The position numbers and the translations under genes were made by a program. From an archaeon (GTDB lineage: Archaea > Aenigmatarchaeota > Aenigmatarchaeia > GW2011-AR5 > GCA-2688965), in assembly GCA_002688965.1 (NCBI GenBank), contig NZEE01000028.1:1-6058 (forward strand): DNA of 6,058 nucleotides. The letters are read 5' to 3'. Positions 1 through 5,846 of the stretch are shown here, in pieces. The notes beneath the pieces are model-generated. The model saw only the letters and a program-made list of their open reading frames with translations, had not been told where the DNA came from and did no database searches. Position 1 is the first letter of the stretch; the number at the start of each line of letters is the position of its first letter.

Positions 1-723
1 GTAAGAATTAGTTTTGATATTCCTTCTTTTACAATTCAAACCAACGCCCTGGGAGTCCTAAATATGCTTGAAATATATAGGACAACATGTCCCGCGGCTA
101 AATTTTATCAGGCATCATCATCAGAAATGTTCGGTAATTCAGTTGATGAAGATGGCGTCCAGCGATTGACTACACCAATGAATCCGGTTAGCCCATATGG
201 TTGTGCCAAGGTTTTGGGATACAATTTGGTGAGACATTACCGACACGCATATAATTTACATGCATGTAATGGAATTCTTTTTAATCATGAATCTCCACGT
301 CGAGGAAGTAATTTTGTAACGAATAAGGTTGTTAAAACTGCAGTTCAGATTAAATTGGGTCTTGTGGATCGTCTAGAGTTGGGAAACCTAGATTCTAAGA
401 GAGACTGGGGACACTCAAAGGACTATACCCGCGCAATGCACCTGATCCTTAGTCATCATGAACCGGATGACTTTATTATTGCTACTGGAAAATCTAGGTC
501 AGTTCGAGAATTAGTGGAATATGTTTTTTCGAAACTTGATATGAATTATACAGAATATGTTGTACAGAATCCGAAGTATATGAGACCTGAAGAACTAAGA
601 TATTTGCGAGGGGATCCTTCAAAGGCTAAGGATCTACTCAAATGGAAACCCGGGTATACGTTTGAGTCAATGTTGGATGAGATGATTGAATTTTGGCTGC
701 ACCAATTCCAGGGCGGTGAATAA
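1..723 (+). CDS. gmd: GDP-mannose 4,6-dehydratase, 5'-truncated by window edge
   Basis: Converts GDP-D-mannose to GDP-4-keto-6-deoxy-D-mannose, the entry point to GDP-fucose, GDP-rhamnose and related deoxysugars; it is a cytosolic NADP-dependent extended short-chain dehydrogenase. The frame is open from base 1 without a start codon, so 240 residues are visible. About 100 N-terminal residues, including the glycine-rich nucleotide-binding loop, lie outside the window; the ATG at 64 is internal. Visible signatures are the catalytic Ser/Glu in QASSSEMFGN (around visible residues 37-46), the YxxxK pair Tyr66/Lys70, the hallmark ILFNHESPRRG (92-102) and GNLDSKRDWGHSKD (128-141). The C-terminus ends normally, with a YLRGDPSKAK-type segment and a final helix. 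Family members are usually 340-375 residues, which fits the missing length. The family assignment is very secure. The final deoxysugar is unknown because no GDP-fucose synthase or reductase is visible. Confidence 0.95.
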   Translation, partial: VRISFDIPSFTIQTNALGVLNMLEIYRTTCPAAKFYQASSSEMFGNSVDEDGVQRLTTPMNPVSPYGCAKVLGYNLVRHYRHAYNLHACNGILFNHESPRRGSNFVTNKVVKTAVQIKLGLVDRLELGNLDSKRDWGHSKDYTRAMHLILSHHEPDDFIIATGKSRSVRELVEYVFSKLDMNYTEYVVQNPKYMRPEELRYLRGDPSKAKDLLKWKPGYTFESMLDEMIEFWLHQFQGGE

Positions 724-774
724 TAATGTATATTTTACATTTGAGTACATGGGAAAAAAAATACTATTAGCGTA

Positions 775-1695
775 ATGTCTGACTATTTTGCAAATAATAC
801 CATCACGGTTGAAATAACCAATAAGTGTTCGGCCGTATGTGTGATGTGCCCTCGCGAGAAGATGATACAAAAACTCGATGTAATGTCATTTGATCTTTGG
901 AAAAAAATTGTTGATGATGCAGTAAATTTGAATATAGAGTACCTTGATCTATGTGGATTTGGTGACGTCTTTTTAGACAAGGGTCTTTTTGAGAAAGTTA
1001 GATATGCCAAGTCAGTAAAGCCAGATTTTAAGGTCTATGTGAGTACAACTGCAATTGGGATGTCAAAAAATAAATGGAAAGACACAGTAGAGCTGATTGA
1101 TATATTAAAATTGAGCAATTACGGTATGTCAAAAGAAGTCTATGAAGAGGTTATGGGAGGTATCAACTATGATATTGCCCACAGAAATATTTTAGGATTT
1201 TTAGAAGAAAATAAAAAGGCCGACAATAAGGTTTATACAGTAGGAAATTACATTGTTCTTGATGAAAATAAACATGAGCTAGATGACTGGATCAAGTTTT
1301 GGGAAGCGCGCCTTAGTGAAGTTTATGTCTGGAAGCCCCACAACTATCTCTATGGCAGAAATTATAGAGACATATCTGGTGAAAAGCAGAGAACGTGTGG
1401 TCGACCACTTGAGGGACCCCTGAATATCGCTGTTGATGGAGCAGCTCACGTGTGCTGTTTCGACTTTAATAAAGAATTGGTTGTGGGATCATTAAAGCAC
1501 AACACAATCATGGAAGTCTTAGACAGCAAAGAAATGAAGCACATTCAAGAAAAGCACCTTAATGATGACTTCGACGGCCTATTATGTAAAATATGTGATC
1601 AAACTGTAAAAGATGATTCTGTTTTATTATACAAGACAAACTCTGACAGGGTGGTGGGTCAAAGCAATTCATCGATGTATGTATTCAAGTCGTAG
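775..1695 (+). CDS. Radical SAM protein with SPASM-like C-terminal domain
   Basis: This 306-residue protein has the radical SAM signature CxxxCxxC at Cys18, Cys22 and Cys25 (CSAVCVMCPR), which ligates the [4Fe-4S] cluster that cleaves S-adenosylmethionine. A GFGDVF segment (61-66) stands where the family has its GGE-like SAM-binding strand. The C-terminus carries Cys208 (TCGRP), Cys227/Cys228 (HVCCFD), and Cys271/Cys274 (CKIC), as in SPASM or twitch domains that hold auxiliary Fe-S clusters. The start is fixed: an in-frame stop lies at 742-744, no ATG, GTG or TTG occurs between it and 775, and the next Met (24) falls inside the cluster motif. No ribosome binding site is visible. SPASM proteins modify peptides, proteins or sugars; the neighbours suggest a glycan role, but no substrate peptide gene is nearby, so the reaction is unknown. 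Confidence 0.88.
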   Translation: MSDYFANNTITVEITNKCSAVCVMCPREKMIQKLDVMSFDLWKKIVDDAVNLNIEYLDLCGFGDVFLDKGLFEKVRYAKSVKPDFKVYVSTTAIGMSKNKWKDTVELIDILKLSNYGMSKEVYEEVMGGINYDIAHRNILGFLEENKKADNKVYTVGNYIVLDENKHELDDWIKFWEARLSEVYVWKPHNYLYGRNYRDISGEKQRTCGRPLEGPLNIAVDGAAHVCCFDFNKELVVGSLKHNTIMEVLDSKEMKHIQEKHLNDDFDGLLCKICDQTVKDDSVLLYKTNSDRVVGQSNSSMYVFKS

Positions 1696-1736
1696 ATACA
1701 TGACATAATGTTGAATATCAGATATCGGTATCACTA

Positions 1737-2852
1737 ATGGCGACCAAACGTAATATTTTTTTTCTTAACGATATTCAGGATATCTGGTTATTTAATGCGT
1801 TGTTCCGTCACGACGATCTTGTTATCTATAATGTGTCCGATAAGATAACGTCACCCCATAAAAGCCAGAGTACCCTAGAGAAATATCTGGTGGATAATCT
1901 CGGGTGTCAACTAGCTAGTGTGAAAGAAATTAAGACATTTGATAATTTCGAAAACATTATTAAGAGTGAATGTAAATATTTCATAACAAAGGAGTGCCAT
2001 CCGTACACTAGTTTGCAGGTACCAGTTGAAGTTAGGCAATCCCCTTCCCCGGTTAAAGATAAGACTATTTCAATTGGTTGGGTAGGAGAATCAACTATAT
2101 CATATGCTGATCGTCGATATGAGATACGTGACAAGTATTTATATCATTTTATAGAACCCCAATTGGTACCCATATACCAAAGTTTTGGTGTAACGAAGAA
2201 TATTATCCCCAGCAGTCCAAAATACTATTTCTTAAATGACCTAAACAGGGATTCTGCCTGTAGTTCTTTAGGGCTTGATCCGCAAAAACGTTATGTTACA
2301 TTATTGATTACAAAATTTCATGATTACTCTGATAATCAAATGAAAATATTGGATTATATTCTTCAATATTGCGATGAAAATGAGTTGGAGATTATTTTTA
2401 AAACAAAAATAAAATACCATAATTTCGGAAGAGATACCATCAAGCATGCACATTTTTTTGGTGGTGACAATATTCAATTTCATCAAACACTAGCATTGAT
2501 GTATGTCTCTAATTTCGTGATAGGCTTTAGCAGTTGTGCATCGCTTGAAGCAGAGACAATGGGGGTACCATTTATTAATTTTTGGAAAAATGAACCCCAC
2601 GATGTTGATACCCCGGTTGATGAACAAAGTATGGAATGGTTATATGAAAATTTTCATGAAACAGCTTCAAAAATATCAAGAAATTACGGTTATCGATTAG
2701 CCCAAAAAGATACTACATTTAATATCAGGCCATCTAATAGATCTGCATATCTTCAAATTAAGGATGAACTGTCATCTTTTCTAGATAAAGCTTTAACTCT
2801 AAATGTTGTGGAAAAATTTCCTATTCATCCGATATGGTCAGCGATATATTAG
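1737..2852 (+). CDS. Putative GT-B-like glycosyltransferase (family not recognised)
   Basis: I do not recognise this 371-residue protein securely. Its C-terminal half has the cadence of a GT-B or UDP-GlcNAc-2-epimerase-like Rossmann domain: a strand at 185-193 (RYVTLLITK), a second strand with basic residues at 217-226 (LEIIFKTKIK), then SNFVIGFSSCASLEAETMG from 258, running into VPFINFW (277-283). The last part resembles the stretch where GT-B enzymes and NeuC-type epimerases contact the donor nucleotide (G.SS...EA...G.P.I). The N-terminal half (1-160) shows alternating strands and helices but no motif I can name. There is no signal peptide or membrane segment, so it is probably cytosolic. 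The start is the only candidate after an in-frame stop at 1701-1703, and it lacks a Shine-Dalgarno sequence. Immediately upstream of NeuA and NeuB homologues, it could transfer the resulting sugar or be a diverged epimerase; both are inferences. Confidence 0.5.
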   Translation: MATKRNIFFLNDIQDIWLFNALFRHDDLVIYNVSDKITSPHKSQSTLEKYLVDNLGCQLASVKEIKTFDNFENIIKSECKYFITKECHPYTSLQVPVEVRQSPSPVKDKTISIGWVGESTISYADRRYEIRDKYLYHFIEPQLVPIYQSFGVTKNIIPSSPKYYFLNDLNRDSACSSLGLDPQKRYVTLLITKFHDYSDNQMKILDYILQYCDENELEIIFKTKIKYHNFGRDTIKHAHFFGGDNIQFHQTLALMYVSNFVIGFSSCASLEAETMGVPFINFWKNEPHDVDTPVDEQSMEWLYENFHETASKISRNYGYRLAQKDTTFNIRPSNRSAYLQIKDELSSFLDKALTLNVVEKFPIHPIWSAIY

Positions 2853-2873
2853 GTGATATGTCAGTTGTGAAAT

Positions 2874-3548
2874 ATGAAAACCTATCGTAAGTGTGGCATA
2901 ATATTGGCTAGGGGAGGCAGTAAGGGCATCCCTCGGAAAAATATGCAATTTCTAGGAAATAAAACGCTTCTAGAACATGTTATTGATGCTGCAAAAGGGT
3001 CAGTGCTTAAACAAATATGGGTATCGTCAGAGGACAATGAAATTAAGGGTCATTGTGAGAAATTAGGTGTGCATGTGTACAATCGTCCAGTACATTTAGC
3101 GCAGGATCTATCAACTGATTTTGAATGTTTATATAACTTTCTAACATCACATGCTAATGAATATGACTATTTGGTTCATTTAAGGGCTACTTTTCCAAAA
3201 ATTAGTGCCGAGATTATTAATGATGCTATCCAGTGTTTTGAAGATAGATATGATGAAATTGATTCACTTCGTTCGGTAATTCCTGCTAGCCAGTCCCCAT
3301 ATAAGATGTGGTTTACTGATAAAGATGGATGTCTACAACCTGTTGTCAGTGACAATCACCTGCATAGTTCACCTAGACAGATTTTACCACCTGCATTTTT
3401 TCAAAATGCATGTATTGATATAGTAAAAACTAGAACAATTTGTAATAAAAATGATATTATTGGAAGTAGGTGTTTTGCTTATTTGATGGATGAAAATTAT
3501 GATTTTGACATTGATACCCAGGAAGATCTAAAGAAGTTACGAGACTAA
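2874..3548 (+). CDS. neuA: CMP-nonulosonate (CMP-sialic acid-type) cytidylyltransferase
   Basis: Activates a nonulosonic acid with CTP to give the CMP-sugar donor and pyrophosphate; cytosolic and Mg-dependent. The 224-residue length matches single-domain NeuA/LegF/PseF enzymes. Visible motifs in order are the nucleotide-binding loop LARGGSKGIPRKN (11-23), VSSEDNEI (50-57), RPVHLAQDLS (71-80), HLRATFP (102-108, in place of the common L.PTSP), SPRQILPPAFFQNAC (166-180), and FDIDTQEDL (211-219), whose Asp212 and Asp214 correspond to the metal-binding DID-type aspartates. The start is fixed by an in-frame TGA at 2868-2870, and Met24 lies after the first motif; no Shine-Dalgarno sequence is seen. 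The next gene, a NeuB homologue, begins one base after this stop, which supports consecutive steps. The sequence does not tell sialic from legionaminic, pseudaminic or another acid, so the symbol denotes the family only. Confidence 0.88.
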   Translation: MKTYRKCGIILARGGSKGIPRKNMQFLGNKTLLEHVIDAAKGSVLKQIWVSSEDNEIKGHCEKLGVHVYNRPVHLAQDLSTDFECLYNFLTSHANEYDYLVHLRATFPKISAEIINDAIQCFEDRYDEIDSLRSVIPASQSPYKMWFTDKDGCLQPVVSDNHLHSSPRQILPPAFFQNACIDIVKTRTICNKNDIIGSRCFAYLMDENYDFDIDTQEDLKKLRD

Positions 3549-3549
3549 T

Positions 3550-5016
3550 ATGTTTTTTATTTTTGAAATGGCAAATAATCACCAGGGAGATCTCGAACAC
3601 GCAAAGTCTATAATAAAGACATATGCGTCACTGGCAGAGAAATATCAGATTAATGCTGCCATAAAATTTCAGTTTCGACAACTTGACACATTTATTCATC
3701 CAGCATTCAAAGACTCAGATTTAAAATATGTTAAGAGATTTAATGAAACCAAACTAAAAATATCAGATTTCATTAAATTATCTAGATTAGCTAAAAATTT
3801 AGGTCTTAAGACCGTAGCTACACCATTCGATAATGAGTCATTACCCCTATTGGATCTATGTGATATTGACATCATTAAGATTGCCAGTTGTTCGGTAGAT
3901 GACTGGCAATTATTAAGAGATATTTCTAATATAAATAAGAAAGTTATTATTTCGACTGCAGGGGCTAGCATTGAGACGCTACAAGATGTTTACAGTCTTT
4001 TTAAGAGTAAGGGAAGAGATTTTGCATTTTTACATTGTGTTGCAGAGTATCCTACACCCCCAACTCATGCCAACCTTAAGCGAATTAAGAGATTACAGGA
4101 AACATTCTCTGATACTGAAATTGGTTTTTCAACGCATGAATCCCCAGACGAAGAATCGCTAGTTCCTTTTGCCTTAGCGTTAGGGTGCACAATTTTTGAG
4201 AAACACATTGCTGTATCAAATTCGAGATATGATATTAACAAGTATTCCTGCACACCTGATGAAATTGAGAAAATATTTAAAAAAATTAAACGTTTTAATG
4301 TGGCATTTGAAGGCGAGTCATCTTGTCAAGATGCATCTCTGCAGGCTCTCAAACGAGGGCTATATGCAAAAAATACAATTCAAATGGGTAGTATAATCGA
4401 AAATAGTGATATCTTTTTTGCAATGCCCTGTCAAGAAGGCCAGATAAATGCTTCATCAATTGACCAGGTTGTGGGAGCGATTGCATCTACAGATATACCT
4501 GGTGGTCATGCAATTGAGGAGCTACACATTAGCCACAAGGAAGATAGGCTATTGGAGGATATTAAAGATGAAATTCGAAAGCAGCTTATAGATGCTAAAA
4601 TTAGTATTTCTTCGAAGGATACATGTGAGATATCTTGCCATTATGGTCTTATTAATTTTCGTGAGGCGGGTGCATTCATAATTGACAAAATAAATCGAGA
4701 GTACTGTAAAAAATTAATTGTCCTACTCCCGGGCCAACATCATCCAGTTCATTATCACGTGAGAAAGGAAGAGTGCTTTGAATTGTTGAGTGGTGATTGC
4801 AAATTAGTTTTGAATAAAAAACAAGTCGAAATGGAAAAAGGGAAGGTTAATTTAATACCAAGAAAGACAAAACATTCTTTCTATACCCAGGGAGGATGTG
4901 TTCTTGAGGAGATTTCAACTACCCACATTCAGGGTGATTCCATATATGAAGATCCGATAATTTTTAAGTTGCCTATTAGTAAAAGAAAAATTAAGGTACG
5001 AGGTTTTAGTTTTTGA
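3550..5016 (+). CDS. neuB: NeuB-family nonulosonate synthase with SAF domain and fused cupin
   Basis: NeuB-family enzymes condense phosphoenolpyruvate with an N-acylated hexosamine (ManNAc or an analogue) to a nine-carbon 2-keto acid. The 488-residue protein has a TIM-barrel part (about 1-250) with EMANNHQGD (6-14), KFQFRQL (39-45), TPFD (91-94), KIASCSV (110-116), STAGAS (135-140), LHCVAEYPTPP (161-171), IGFSTHE (191-197) and FEKHI (216-220). His196 and His219 match the metal-binding histidines. A SAF (antifreeze-like) domain follows at about 266-328 (RGLYAKNTIQMGSII). Residues 365-488 form an added cupin: Gly395, His401, His403, Glu408 and Gly415 fit motif 1 exactly, and Gly431, Pro437 and His442 fit motif 2. 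Plain NeuB proteins are about 335-350 residues. ATG 3550 is the first start after a stop at 3529-3531, with only a weak GAG upstream. Family certain; exact sugar unknown. Confidence 0.92.
   Translation: MFFIFEMANNHQGDLEHAKSIIKTYASLAEKYQINAAIKFQFRQLDTFIHPAFKDSDLKYVKRFNETKLKISDFIKLSRLAKNLGLKTVATPFDNESLPLLDLCDIDIIKIASCSVDDWQLLRDISNINKKVIISTAGASIETLQDVYSLFKSKGRDFAFLHCVAEYPTPPTHANLKRIKRLQETFSDTEIGFSTHESPDEESLVPFALALGCTIFEKHIAVSNSRYDINKYSCTPDEIEKIFKKIKRFNVAFEGESSCQDASLQALKRGLYAKNTIQMGSIIENSDIFFAMPCQEGQINASSIDQVVGAIASTDIPGGHAIEELHISHKEDRLLEDIKDEIRKQLIDAKISISSKDTCEISCHYGLINFREAGAFIIDKINREYCKKLIVLLPGQHHPVHYHVRKEECFELLSGDCKLVLNKKQVEMEKGKVNLIPRKTKHSFYTQGGCVLEEISTTHIQGDSIYEDPIIFKLPISKRKIKVRGFSF
5000..5003 (+). 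promoter_or_regulatory. Ribosome binding site GAGG for the TTG-started nuclease gene
   Basis: GAGG lies nine bases before the TTG at 5013, inside the end of the preceding synthase gene. It supports TTG as the real start: an in-frame stop (TAG, 5007-5009) separates it from anything upstream, and the next in-frame ATG (5115) would delete the conserved N-terminal cysteine motif of the nuclease. Confidence 0.6.
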
Positions 5017-5837
5017 AATTTCCTACAAATAAGTTACATGTTTCATATTCTGAGGTGCGGTGTTGGAAAGAATGCCCATATCGACATAAACTACAACACA
5101 TTGATAAGATAGACATGTTTAGACCTTCGCCGTATCTGGATTTTGGATCCGCGGTGCATGAGGGTTGTGAAAGTTATCTTAATACCAGGACTGTCCCAAG
5201 AGAGAAGCTTTTAGAGAACATAAGGGGTGCCTGGGAGGAACACGGTTTCGATGATCCTGAGTGGGTAAAGAATCAACCTGGGTGGTACAAATATCATCCA
5301 GTTGAGGAGTGGTGTAGGTGGGCATCCAATATGTGGGATGATGTTCCAAAATTCTTAGATGAAACTTTCCCGGGATGGGAACCCGTCAGCGCAGAAGAAG
5401 AGCTTTATGAAGATATAATAGGAAAGGATATCAAATTCAAGGGTTTTATTGATGTTATTATTAAGGTCCCACGCAAGAACGGTACTTGGAAGTATTGGAT
5501 CCTTGACTGGAAAACGGCAAAATCGTATGGGTGGGACCGAAGAAAGAAACAGGACATTTTAACTCAGGCACAGATTGTCCTATACAAATACTTTTGGGCG
5601 ACTAAAAATAATGTTCCATTAAAAGATATTGGATGTGGATTTATTCTATTGAAGAGAGGTGGAAAACCAGGTAATATGTGTGAGCTTTTCAAGGTCTCTG
5701 CCGGCCCAAAGGCAATTGAAAAAGCAAGTAAGATGGTTACTAGTATGATAACCATGGTCCGCAGAGGGATGTACATTAAGAATAGAAATTCATGCACATT
5801 TTGTGATTATTACAATACAGAACATTGTACAACATAA
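5013..5837 (+). CDS. PD-(D/E)XK nuclease, Cas4/RecB-like, with Fe-S cysteines
   Basis: This 274-residue protein shows the RecB/Cas4 exonuclease pattern: an N-terminal S.S....W.ECPYR segment (11-24), GSAVHEG with His49, GFIDVI with Asp147, ILDWKTAK with Asp165 and Lys167, and the QxxxY-like QAQIVLY (Gln185, Tyr191). Cys21 together with Cys261, Cys264 and Cys272 (CTFC and HC near the end) matches the one-plus-three cysteine arrangement holding a [4Fe-4S] cluster in Cas4 and AddB-type nucleases. The role is probably DNA end processing in phage replication or recombination; no helicase partner or cas gene is visible. The start is TTG: the TTGA overlaps the preceding gene's TGA stop, a GAGG sits nine bases upstream, and residues 11-21 would be lost with any later ATG. 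The link to the sugar genes is positional only. Phage or host origin cannot be decided from this gene alone. Confidence 0.87.
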   Translation: MKFPTNKLHVSYSEVRCWKECPYRHKLQHIDKIDMFRPSPYLDFGSAVHEGCESYLNTRTVPREKLLENIRGAWEEHGFDDPEWVKNQPGWYKYHPVEEWCRWASNMWDDVPKFLDETFPGWEPVSAEEELYEDIIGKDIKFKGFIDVIIKVPRKNGTWKYWILDWKTAKSYGWDRRKKQDILTQAQIVLYKYFWATKNNVPLKDIGCGFILLKRGGKPGNMCELFKVSAGPKAIEKASKMVTSMITMVRRGMYIKNRNSCTFCDYYNTEHCTT

Positions 5838-5841
5838 GGAG
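5836..5841 (+). promoter_or_regulatory. Strong Shine-Dalgarno AAGGAG for the dehydrogenase gene
   Basis: AAGGAG overlaps the TAA stop of the nuclease gene (5835-5837) and lies five bases before ATG 5847. It is the clearest ribosome binding site in the window and contrasts with the starts at 775, 1737 and 2874, which show none. Confidence 0.85.
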
Positions 5842-5846
5842 AAAAA

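Noticed and set aside
64..723. ATG at 64 as the start of a short GDP-mannose dehydratase
   Set aside because: The frame is open back to base 1 and the 21 upstream codons read as normal family sequence (SFDIP...TNALGVLNML), so the gene is cut by the window edge rather than short.
726..770. A 14-codon frame after the dehydratase (MYILHLSTWEKKYY), as a radical SAM precursor peptide
   Set aside because: It is very short, has no leader/core character or Cys, Ser or Thr pattern, and has no ribosome binding site; nothing beyond proximity supports it.
1708..1736. TATC repeats and near-palindrome GATATCGGTATC before the start at 1737
   Set aside because: Three copies of a 4-mer at uneven spacing and an imperfect inverted repeat are expected by chance in AT-rich DNA; no operator or terminator can be claimed.
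3609..3617. TATAATAA-like element as a T4-type late or -10 promoter
   Set aside because: It lies within the NeuB-family coding sequence, does not match the late consensus TATAAATA and has no accompanying -35 or gene start.
3696..3971. Open 91-codon frame on the minus strand
   Set aside because: It lies wholly inside the well-supported NeuB-family gene, shows no recognisable motif and is best explained as a shadow of that gene.
3971..4396. Two short + strand frames (3971-4162 and 4196-4396)
   Set aside because: They sit in an alternative frame of the NeuB-family gene, whose conserved motifs run through this stretch without interruption; there is no sign of a frameshift.
5013..5837. Cas4 of a CRISPR-Cas system
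   Set aside because: The protein shares the Cas4-type fold and cysteines, but there are no repeats, Cas1, Cas2 or effector genes in the window; a phage-type recombination nuclease is more likely.
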